Positions 46,248-56,731 of a stretch of DNA of 64,000 bases are shown one piece after another. The notes below the pieces were generated by a model, which was not told where the DNA came from, did not search any database, and worked only from the letters and a program-made list of their open reading frames with translations. A program made the translations under genes and the position numbers. Source of the stretch: Gymnopus androsaceus JB14 (lineage: Eukaryota > Basidiomycota > Agaricomycetes > Agaricales > Omphalotaceae). Within the stretch, counting starts at the first letter, position 1, and every line of letters starts with the position of its first letter. The stretch spans positions 1 to 64,000 of the forward strand of contig ML769709.1 in assembly GCA_009733575.1 (NCBI GenBank), given 5' to 3'.

Positions 46248-49200
46248 CCTTTCGCTCAGATAATTTCACGCTCACTTGATGCCTACTGCTCCGAGAGACA
46301 GAAACATGGACCATGGCAAAGGTTATTGGGAGAAGAGGATCCTCAGAAAACTGAGAACCAAGCCTGGAACTCTTACATTGGCCCAATTCTTGGCTTCAAA
46401 CTCTACACTGTACTCTCTGGATCGTCAAGCGTTCAAGGCAAAATCCCTCGGTCAGCGATGTCATCTGATTTAACAAACAAGTTGATAAGAATAGTAAGCC
46501 TCTGTTTTTGTTGACCTTGGTACCATCGAACATTTTCTAGGCCAAGGTAATTACTGAAAAGGATGGCTGGCCCACAATATTCGAAGAGGCTGTTATTGCA
46601 CGTTGGAATACGAATACGCCTGTCTCTGGTTCTCGTGGTCCCATTATCACCAAGCAATCCTCTCCTCAGAATGTGTCCCAAAAAGTTGCCGCATCTGTTG
46701 TCCAAAACTTAGGGCATCTCACCGAGGCAATCCAATCGAAAGCTCTTGGAAACATCATACATAACATCCAACTTGCAGCATCGTATCTCAGCATAATGAC
46801 TCTGGTAGGTCGATTTTTTTCTTGATTGATTTTCCATCTGTGACATTTATTACATAGGGAGTCGTAGATGTACCCATGGATAAAGATTTCCCTGCACAAC
46901 TTGAGAAATGCCTGCAGAACGCGGAGTATGTCCTTTTTGATTTTCTATATACTGTACTAACTCAGTCTGTTTTCTAGCTTTCAAACGAATGGGAGGTTTT
47001 CCAACATTCTGACAACATTGAATCTTTCCCTGGTGGAGTTTCAAGCACCGCTCTTCTCTTGTCTCGCCATTTCTCCCATTCTCTTGTTCAGAACTTGCCA
47101 GCTGCAATCTTCGCGCTTTGGGAGGCAATATTACATTTCTGTAAGTTCTCGTGTTCTCTATCAGACTGTAATCATTACTCATTCACAACTCTTAGTTTAT
47201 GATGAGTCTAGGCGATATTAAGCCTGCTTCACTGCGGGAGATAGAAACCCTGATTTGGAAAAATCTCTATCTCGTTGCCCGATGCCAACTTAGTGCCGAG
47301 GAGATGATGGATCGAGTGTTGGATAGTATTGTGGAGCCAAATATCCTTGGTTCTTTTCGCCCCAACAAAACCAAACTTCATGATTACTTCAAGGAGAAAT
47401 TTGACCCCATCCGTGATCACACAGGCTTCTTCTTCCCTGGTACAGTCAACATTCTTTGCGTGTCGCTAATGTACTCATATGCTAGTATAGCTTCGGGCGC
47501 CATAATTAAGCAAGAAGAAGAACTGTCAGGCTCTTCTGTTCCCGCAGAGCACTGGTCGAACAACGACAGTAGTCTGTATTCACCGCAGGCATCACCATCG
47601 TCTCGCTCTCTCCCCCTTCTTCTTGGTTCAAGAAATCCAAGATCTTTCCCTCCGCTTGCAGGCGCTGGTCCTATAACCGGGCCTGTATTGAGTGGTGTGG
47701 GCTTAAACACCGTTCAACCAGAGCGGGTGGTTGACCCTCTGCAATCCAACGACGCTCCTATTTCACCAATAGGCATAGGTAGCGGCGATGGAGCAGCCGT
47801 GGATCCACGCCCAGATGATGGACTGCACCTAGATAGTGCATCAAGTGTTCCGCAAATGGTTCCAGATGATGACGAAGAAGTTGGAAGCGGTGATGGTCTT
47901 GGGGAAGTCTATGGTCTTGGGGAAGTCTTTGGTCCTAGTAAACTTGACGAGTCCATACCTGTGTCATCCTTACCGTCTGGAACTCCCGAGCGTCCATCTG
48001 CCCTATCCTTGTTGTCTACTGATGCTTTCCCAAGTCCTGGAACTGCGTCTGGCTTGAATAGTGCCCTGCTCGATCAGTCGGACTCGGCAGGTGCTGGAGG
48101 TTCGAATGATATGGGAGCGACCTCGAACACTGATGATGAAGCTATCCATCATACGAATAGCTCCTCATCGTATGAAACCCTTGGGTTTGTAGATCATGGA
48201 CCCGTTTTTGATCCTAGTAAACTTGCCGAGCCTGTATCTGCATCATCTTCACCGTTTGGAACCCCCGAGACCATATCCTCGTTGTCCAATCGTGTTTCAC
48301 CAAGTTTTGAACCCCCCGAACATTTAGGGTCCGTGTCTGGGTTGAATAGTGCTCCTGATGACCCGCATCGGCTCCGAGGGGGAGTTGAAGCCATGGATCC
48401 GTCGAGCTCGGAAGGTGTTGGGAGTTGGAACGTTATGCAAGCAATCTCAGGCACTGGCGATGAAGCTATCTACCGTATGAACTCAGATGCTTCCTCATCG
48501 TATCCCCCGCCTGTTCATATCGATCCTGGACCTGATAGTGTTGGTACTGAAGAGCCACCTAGGGCGATATCCGAGACACCTGCGTCATCTGCTCACCGTC
48601 TTGCTTTCGGTCTTGTGTCTGACAATCACCGCAACATTTCCGAGCCTATACCTGAGCAATCCCCAACACCTACCGTTGGTTCCCCTGGTCCAGATTTTGA
48701 CGATGCCTCTGGTTCCCTTCCTCGTGTCATCCGATCATCCCAGCGCATCAAGGCTAAAAGGCCTTCTGATAGCGAAGGTCCTTCACCAAAGCGCCCAAAG
48801 CTATCTCAAGGGAAGAAGAGGACTGCGAAAACTACTGAAAGGGATGTAGTCAATAACAACGACGATATGGATATTGGGGAGGACTGTGAGCAGGTCCCTA
48901 GACTTGAAGTCCACGGTGACAAGGAGGTATGACCCATGACGAATTGATGAGCCATAATTTTTACTGATTATTGTTCTAGCGTGAACCTTCACCTGCTATA
49001 CACGTTTACTCAGCTGATCACACCAAGTATTATGAGTATGAAGGAAAACACTATGTACGTAAACAGGCTACTAATCACGGTTCTTGAGATAACCTTTATC
49101 CTTTGACTACGGTATGTAGAGCTCTCAGATCGCCAAAGATCTTCAAAAGCTTGCTGCGCACGTGGATGTTGTGAGGAGCAAAAACGGTCTCCCTACTGGC

Positions 49201-50184
49201 AGACCTATAGAATGGGCGGATGGGATGACAAGTCCTGTTAATCTTCTGACGCCTGCTAAGCTTCTAAATAGCTCTCCAATCTACACGTTGGATTTTGCAG
49301 ACTTCCTCAAGACCTCAGCAAAGGACTTGCAGGATATTTTCCGCCACTACCCCGCAATAGTAGTAAGTGGGCGCCCAACCCGCCTCAAATGTGACCTTAC
49401 TAGTTTGGAAGAATGGGGTGGAGTTGATGAGCTCAGGGATATGCATGGTAAGCTGTCTCATTAATAGTAATATTCCAGAATTAACACAGTAACCTCCATC
49501 TAGATAACTCAAGATACGACCCCCGCTGGCCTGATGCTGTTTTTGTGCGGGCATCCTTCCGGGAATTCCTTGAGACTTCCAAAAACGTCAACAGTCTTGA
49601 TAACCCACTTAGTGGGGGGGTACCAGCTCCTATCCAACTGGCCACTGACCTACGCGCCGCTGTCTCTGCGTACGACGGATTTCCCACCAACATCCCAGTG
49701 CGGATCATGAATTGGGGTCTGTTAGCAAAGGCCGATGCAGTTCATCCTCCCCATGTAGACCGCCCTGGAACATGCACTTGGGTGGCTATCGAAGATGGGC
49801 TGAAGAAGTGGGATATAGCTTTTCCACCGAGGGAAACCGAGGAAGAAGAGATTGCTAATCCAGCTGCGTATGCGGGTGAAATGGCTGACGGTCGCAACTA
49901 CGCTAGGGGCTGGAACTGGTATTCTGTACTACTATATCCTGGAAGCATGCTGTGCGTTGTTGTTGCTCTGCTCCACCAGTCTACTCAAACTCGCTTTTGT
50001 TATAGATTCATGCGGCCAGGAACAGTTCATAGTGTAACCACACTCCAAGATTGCATCGCCTTGGGTGGCCACTTCTTTTCTGAGCCTGCAATTAAGCATT
50101 CTGTTTATTCGATACTTCACAATTTTGTTGGCTCCCATACAATCACTAATGTCTTGATGGATAATGAGCAACAGATGCTACTTT
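46248..50184 (+). pseudogene. JmjC-like dioxygenase gene, 5' part, split by gypsy
   Basis: Plus-strand exons run from about 46248 (possibly earlier) to 50184. In order: HGPWQRLLGEEDPQKTEN, VITEKDGWPTIFEEAVIARW, ASLREIETLIWKNLYLVAR, a long Ser/Pro/Asp-rich region (47500-48750), a basic cluster RIKAKRP...KRPKLSQGKKR (likely nuclear import), LDFADFLKTSAKDLQDIFR, and the dioxygenase core. The core shows HPPHVDRPGTCTWV (H-x-D), GLKKW, YPGSMLFMRPGTVHSV (second His) and IALGGHFF, as in JmjC 2-oxoglutarate/Fe(II) oxygenases, often protein demethylases or hydroxylases. The frame enters the retrotransposon after ATG CTA CTT T and resumes at 63520. The N-terminus is unresolved. Expression of a full protein is unlikely with 13 kb inserted in an exon. 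Confidence 0.75.
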
Positions 50185-51863
50185 TGCAGAAGGAAGGGTT
50201 GTTCTCTGGGAGAACAAGAGGAACCTAGTCGTGCTAGGAGCGGGAGCGTTTACCTGAGAAAGGGGAGGTACAGATGTCTGCAGAGCATCTGGACCAAGCA
50301 GAGAGCAGAGAAGAGAGTGAGAGAGATGGAAGAGGTGTACCTAGCGTAGAAGCTGGCAGAACCAAACCTTTCTTGAGTAAGGCTCGAGGTTCGTACAGAA
50401 GTATGTAGATCTCGAAGTAACAAAGTTAATTCAAGGATCCGGTTTGAGAGAACTGAGAGGAAAAGCTGAGCAGGAGACGAATTTGCTGGCTACGATGGCC
50501 TTTCACAACGATGGTGGTTTGGGGGCAAAAATGAATGGTTACATTTCTCGAACGTTCGCGTATAAGTATCAAAAATCTGAGTGAAACGCAAAGTAAAAAG
50601 GAAGCTGTATCGTAGGGTGCCAAGAAAACAAATGGATTCTCAAACTCAGGTCACAGATTATAAGTACTGAAAATTGACTGAAACGTGAAATAAATTCGAA
50701 GCAGGAAAGAAGGGATAATTCTAATGGGAAACCCCATTATGAGTGGAAACCCTGGGTTTCTTGCAAATTGTTATTCAGAAACCCATCACACCATTGTCAC
50801 GTATTTGTCACATCCATTTTCTATGACGTTGGATGCCTCTGGGCTACTTCAAAGCTCTCTTACTTGAGTCTTGGCTCAGGACTGTGCTTTGAATGTGCTT
50901 GGACTATGCAATGAGTTTGATTCAGATTACTTACAAGTGTGTCTGCTCACCCTTGCCTGCCCCAAATGTAGACATTTTGTCTGCTCTTCTCACTGTCTCC
51001 TCATGTCTAATTCAACACTAGATCATTCCATAATCCAGTATGTATGATATATAGAGTAGTCTACAACATTGGAAGCCTTGCATGGCACTTGTGACTTGAC
51101 CCAAGGCTCCCTGTCTGCCCCAAATGTAGTTCCTTTTCACTCAGTGTCAAATGCCACAGTCTAACTTCCCTGCCTGTTCCTGGCTCTCTCTGTGAGTCAC
51201 AGAGATAGATTAATGACTGTTAACAAGAGTACCTCAGTAACAATCAATACTAAGTATTTACTGTGTAGAGTGTCTCCCATGACATGACTCCTGAGACTTG
51301 AGTCACAGACTTGCTATTAATGCTACATTGGGCTGTGGATGAGTTCTGGTTGAGTTCTGGAGTCTCCAAAAATGTTGTTACTTGATGTGACAATATGTGA
51401 CCAATGTGTGACCTGCCAGGGTTTCTCAACAATAATTTGGGGTTTCTACTCCAAATGGGGTTTCCGATTAGAATTATCCGGAAAGAAGAGTGCCATCCAA
51501 CCCGATTTGGATAAATTCGGAATCAACACCGGGCTACCGATTAGCGCAATCCCCCAGGGTACAGTGTGAAGGCCCTCAAGCTTCAGCAACGCTTGCTCAA
51601 GGCGAAGGTACCCTGGTGTTGGACCGGGTGCTTCATCCTCCTCTCTCCTCCTCGAGTCTTCAGCGTAGGTACAGGATATTGGTAAGTTGTGTTCGTAGTC
51701 GGGGGCATCGAGTCCAGAAAGAAGCACGTCAGGAGAAGTTGACAGAGAAGAGTTTTTGGCGGTTGTTGTAGTAAGGGAGAGAAGTCGGATTTAGGAAAGC
51801 GCCCAAGGCACGGAATGGTCACGTTGTCCGGATTCGATGGGTCGTGTACGCGTCCCTTCCACA
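50185..51863 (-). repeat. 3' LTR (with 767-bp MITE insert)
   Basis: Left copy of the LTR. It is colinear with 62612-63515 apart from the insert at 50713-51479 and its 9-bp duplication. About 20 of roughly 24 differences from the other LTR are at CG/TG/CA sites. Confidence 0.92.
50713..51479. mobile_element. Mutator-like MITE, 767 bp, 9-bp duplication
   Basis: Ends GGATAATTCTAAT / ATTAGAATTATCC, with flanking GGAAAGAAG at 50704-50712 and 51480-51488. The other LTR shows the empty site with one GGAAAGAAG. No coding sequence. It shares the terminal GGATAATTCTA with the element at 30564. Confidence 0.92.
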
Positions 51864-52010
51864 GAGGAGGGTACTTATGAGACCGACCTCGGGATCAAGA
51901 AGGTAAGTAAAAGAAGGAAAAGGAAAGACGAAATGACAAAAGGAAAGAAAATGAGAGACGAGAAAGACAAAAACATACGGCACCCACTGCCCTTCCCTCG
52001 ACATCACACC

Positions 52011-53813
52011 TCACGCCTTCTTTACCGATTCCAAAACCTCCTCCACTGTCAAGTCCTTCTTCGATACCTTCCATCCGTTCTCCCTCGTCTCTGTAGGCAA
52101 ATTTTTGAAACCCAGGAACCTGTCGATCCAGGTAGGCCAGAAACGGTGGGCCCAATCAATACGCAAACTGTGCTGAGGCGCCCACTCGTAGTTGCAACAG
52201 CAATCGATCCACTTTGTAAACATGCGCGGCTCCATCAACCAGACCAGTTCCCTATCTCGAAGCATGCTAGTGAACCACAGAACGAAGGACGTTTCTTCCA
52301 CGATATTCCTCTTCCCTGTCAAGACCCTTCCTGAACCTTGATCGAAGACGGTTTCGTTCTGACCGTACGGATCCTTGAAAGTGGTGAAGCGTTTCAGCAT
52401 GGTGGTGAACACGTTCCTGCTGATACAGCCTCGGTGTGGACGATAGCAATCTGGAGCAACCTTGGTGACGACTCCTCTTTCGATCTCGGCGTATGTGAGG
52501 TCTGGGTCAGACCTCCAGACATGGATGTAAAACTCTAAGGAAACAAGCTCGTCACCAAGCAAAAAGTAGTCAGTAACCGCATAAACAAAATGAAAGGATA
52601 GATCGAAACGACTGTACGAGTCACAAACTGAACAGTCAACGAACATCGAACCGTGTCCTTCGAGATATGACTCCCAGTTGTTTTGAAGACGATCGTGGAC
52701 AGGTCCTAGGATAGAGAAGGTCCTAGCAGCGGAAGGCGTGTTCCACTCGAGTTCAAGGGTATCGGAGCAGACGGAGGAGGAAAGCTCGTGCTTTCTCCCG
52801 TTTGAGTCCTTCCATCTTCGGGTCTTCGCATACGTGGGCGAGAAGTTGTGGATTGGCACGTAAAGGGAAAAGTCGCAGCCGTTATTGGCGTACAAAGGAT
52901 GGGACTTGGACTGTAGGGAGCTGCTAATCCCAAATCGAACCTCTCGAATCCTGCACGTTGGCATCCTCCATACTTGACCTGCCACAATAACCTCCTGTTT
53001 CGAATCGGTGGGCAACGTGTCGGGATCTACCATCAGGGCTAGATTGCTTAGAGATGCAACTTCTCCTCAAACCTGGTCCTTTAGCGCGATGAAGTGAGGG
53101 AGCGCCACGGGACGAAGCTTGACGATTGAGTGATACTGCAGGAAGTTGAGAAGCTTGAGGTCTGGTTTCAGACGATAAATGCTTCTTGGTTGGCCCGCGA
53201 GTTGGCGAAGGAAAACATTGAGAACATGTCCGTTCTCTTCTGCAAGAAAAATGGCGTTAATAGATCCCCCAATGGAGCGTCCGGTCAGCAATCTCGAAAT
53301 GGGAACATTAAATGCAGGAATGATAGCAAATGGATCATAAGGTGGTTTCGTGATCTGTGGGTTCAAGTAGTAAAAAGGGACAGCAAATTGAGAACGCATA
53401 CCCCCGGGAATGGTAATGGGGAAAAGAAGATCGTTCCTCGTGACGGGGGAAGGCAGCAAATACTTGTTAGGGATGGAAAGGTCTGTGGAAGCGAAATAGG
53501 GGACGTTGGAAGAGGTAGAATTAACATAACTCGGAATAACGGGAGTGAAGTCTGTGAAGGGAGAGCCTGTATAGCCCTTTAAGTTGTAAAGGAGAAGAGT
53601 TGGATCGAAGGAAAAAGAAGAACCAGAGTCTGAATACAACCTAAACCCTTCGCGAGTAACCTCGTTTGTTGGCGAGCTCGGAGGGGTAACGGTGTCTGGG
53701 TTAGGTTCATAACCTTCGTGCAAAGAGATGAGTCGACCGAGCGATGGGCCGTTTTGGGAGGTGGTGGTGCTTCTAAAAGCTTTTTGAGGAGAATAGAGCA
53801 GGGAGTAAGACAT
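52011..53813 (-). pseudogene. Extra ORF of gypsy element, function unknown
   Basis: An ATG-initiated frame (53813) of 600 codons in the same strand as pol, lying between integrase and the 3' LTR. It is broken only by TGA at 53067-53069, where CGA would restore Arg. The N-terminal 250 residues are Ser/Pro/Tyr-rich (SPQKAFRSTTTSQNGPSLGR, FPITIPGGMRSQFAVPFYYL). The C-terminal 340 are rich in Trp, Tyr, Phe, Cys and charged residues (HGSMFVDCSVCDSYSRFDLS, FVYAVTDYFLLGDELVSLEF). I see no signal peptide, clear transmembrane helix or known zinc or enzyme motif, so I do not call it an envelope protein. The length and lack of other stops argue it was under selection until recently. Confidence 0.65.
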
Positions 53814-53951
53814 TGTGGCGACAAGATTAGAGAGAGTGAGGGGGAAAAACGAAGAGTGAAAGAAATACGAGATTAAAATAAGGTTAAAATAAAGATTCCA
53901 AAAAGAAGACTTGGCTGCCTCGTGGCCAGCTAGTCATTCAGAGGCATAGCC

Positions 53952-56729
53952 TCACATCCAAAAGATCTCATCAGAGATCGGTTCCCATTCAGAATCGTAT
54001 TGGGAGGAGTAGATTTTAACAGAAGCAGCACAAGAACTCAGCGTGTATGAATTGGACGCGATTTCGTCGCATTTTGATGCGTCTTCCAGTTCCACGGTGT
54101 TAACTGCAGCTTCCTTAGGCTTCGGACGTGTCAGAAGGCGTGATTTTAAGGTTTGATTATCTGGATGAAAGAAAAATAAGCATAGTCTCTGAGTATTGAC
54201 ATGCCTTTTCATAATGGTTCCATCGAGCTCCCGAAGCACATACGATCCATGGTCTCGTTTCTGGTGAATGATGTACGGACCAGAGTACGTCCAATCTTCT
54301 TTATTCCCTTTCTGCTCTTCGAGTTGGGACTCTCGGAGCCAAACATACATACCTTCCTCGTACTCATGAAAATCGAATCTCCCATTGTTCCTTTTGAGGG
54401 AATCATCGATTGCATGTTGTCGAGAAGCCCGAATCGTAGCATATGCCAATCGGAGTTTGGGATCGCGTCTAGCGAGCTGACGCATGCGGATCACAATGAG
54501 GTCTGAAGTCGAGGTCACCTTGTCCCAGTCGAGGGTCTGCCAGGTGGGCTCCATAACGTCGAAAGAAAGGAGAGGATGCACACTGTATAGGAGAAAGTAA
54601 GAAGAAAATCCCGTGGCTCTAGAGATGGTGATTCGAAGGGCAAAAAGGGCAGTCGCGACCCAATCAGGCCAAGTCCCTATTGCGTCCCCTGCAGCTTTGA
54701 CAATCGCCTCAACCAACGGAACGTGATTCCGTTCCACTACCCCATTCCCTTGAGGATGGTACGGTGTCGAGATAACGATCTGGCACCTGTACATCGAAGT
54801 CAAAAGCTCGCGGACTTCCTTCATGAACTCTGGTCCTCTGTCCATCGTAATAGCTGGGATGCAACCAAAACAACAAATAATTTCTTGATAGATGAACTTA
54901 GCTACGTATGTCGCTTTGAGAGTGACTAATGGCTTCGCCTCCGGCCAGAGGATGTTGGGTTCGACGCCTTGAATGATATATTTGAAGCCTCCAATTCCGG
55001 TAGGCATGTGGATTGAGTTGAGATTGAAATGTTGAAGTATTGGGGATTGCCACGATATATTCAATGGGACTGTAGGGAGAGGACGGATGAGTTTCTGACA
55101 CTTGATACAAGAGCGGACGAAGTACGAGACCGCCTCATACATTGCTGGCCAGTAAAACCTGTCAAGGAGAAAGCAATAAGTAGCGTCGCGTCCACGATGG
55201 CCAGTCTCATTATGAGCTTGGGCCATCAATTCCCCTCGCTTAGAGACATCTTCGACAACGAGTCTCGGAAGTGCCTCGGACTTTCTTGTAGTCCTTGGCA
55301 GAATGAATAGTCGTCCATCCCGAAGGATGAAATGTCTTACTCGCTTGTAAAAGGTGAGACGATTTTGTTCAGAAATGATAGAGGAGGGTACTTTGCCTTT
55401 GCCTAAGAAATCCTTTATTTCATTCCAATGCTCTTGCGAATCGAGTACGTCCTTCTTCGAAGAGATACCCACGGCTGAAGAGTGGACAATACCCACGGAC
55501 TGGAATTGTTCATAGAAGGTGAGCTCCATGGCAACCTTTTCGCCACCAATGGAACACTCCTTGACTCGAGGAACTGGAACCTTAAAATCAAAGTCCGGTA
55601 AGTACCTCGTAGTGGATTTGTTCACGAAACGCAATGATGAAGAAGTGAAAAATGAAAACGGTTGATTAGGGTCTAATGACGAGAAAACTCCCCCTTCCCC
55701 AAACGTAGGCGATTGAGGACCGACAGAGGAACCAACTGAGGGGAGTTCCACAGTGGTATCCCATGCAAGATCGTACGGAGCAGCAAAGCGGATGGAAAAT
55801 AGATCGAAGAGGTACTTAGCGTCAATTCACAGACGAGATACGATTCTTTGATACTCGGCCTCCCACCCAACCTGATTAATATAAGAGTCGAGGAAAGTTT
55901 CTTGTTCTTCCTCTGTTTCGATATGTTCGCCTTCCACGTGGGGTCGACAAGACAGTCCGTCCTCTAACTTGTGCGATGTAGCTGGGACGTGATTAGTTTC
56001 GAATGAGAATAGTCTGCACCATGCTGCCCATCTGAGAATCGGGGCGTTTGGAACATCATCCGGATCCTTGAGCATCTTTGCGAGTGATATAGCGTTGTGG
56101 TCGAGGCGGAAGTGGATTCCCCAGATTCGATGCCTCAGTTCCTTGAAGGCATGGTAGACAGCGTACAGTTCGGTCTTCGGTTGGCCATAATTTTGTTCCC
56201 TCTCGTTGAAGGTGCAGCCTCTGTATCCGGATATTCGTTTGATCTTCTCTCGTATTTGATAGAGTGCCCATCCAGCTCCGGACCAACAACCATCGACACC
56301 CACCACTACCAAACCTTTGTCGGAATCCCTAGGTTTCCGAGTGATCAGCTTGGCAGCGGGGTAATCAATGACAATGAGGACAGGTGAAGATGAGATCCGA
56401 TTCTTGAGTATCTTGAATGCGTCTAGAGTACTATCCGTGAAGATAAAGTCAACTTCTTTTAGATCACAAAGTAAAACCGTCATGGGCTTAGCGATAAGTG
56501 CGAATTTTTCAATCCATTGTCATCCCACGCCAGCAGTGCCAAGGAATCCTCGGACTTCGGTTATACACGTTGGGATAGGCCAATCCAATATTTTGCGGAC
56601 CATGGAGGGCTCCATATGCCATCCTTCAAGAGACACGACTGACCCAATGATCCTGAGTAGGAAGGCTGCTAGGATGGCTTTCGATCCTGAGGCGGTCATG
56701 CCGGAGTCGATGAGGGTCGCCAATAACAA
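53952..56729 (-). pseudogene. Gypsy RT thumb, RNase H and integrase
   Basis: One frame (minus) from 56729 to 53952, broken by TGA at 56520-56522 and 55827-55829. RNase H: LVVVGVDGCWSGAGWALYQI, NYGQPKTELYAVYHAF, FRLDHNAI. Integrase: zinc site H...H...CIKC (HNETGHRGRD, RSCIKCQKLI), then FNLNSIHMP, AITMDRGPEFM and YHPQGNGVVERNH, followed by a GPY/F-like SGPYIIHQKRDHGS. The first catalytic Asp is Asn here (LNS), so the integrase is probably inactive even without the stops. No chromodomain was recognised. Confidence 0.88.
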
Positions 56730-56731
56730 GT

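Noticed and set aside
45913..46386. 157-residue open frame on the minus strand
   Set aside because: It overlaps antisense the first recognisable exon of the JmjC-like gene, whose plus frame splices cleanly into the next exon. No motif supports the minus frame.
49680..50060. TET/JBP assignment for the dioxygenase core
   Set aside because: Spacing and surroundings of the H-x-D and second His (HVDRPGTCTW, GLKKW, RPGTVHSV, GGHFF) fit JmjC better than TET/JBP.
53130..53582. 150-residue plus-strand frame
   Set aside because: Antisense shadow of the extra gypsy ORF, which has an ATG and is far longer.
52011..53813. Calling the extra gypsy ORF an envelope gene
   Set aside because: Position fits, but no signal peptide, no transmembrane helix and no fusion-type feature can be seen.
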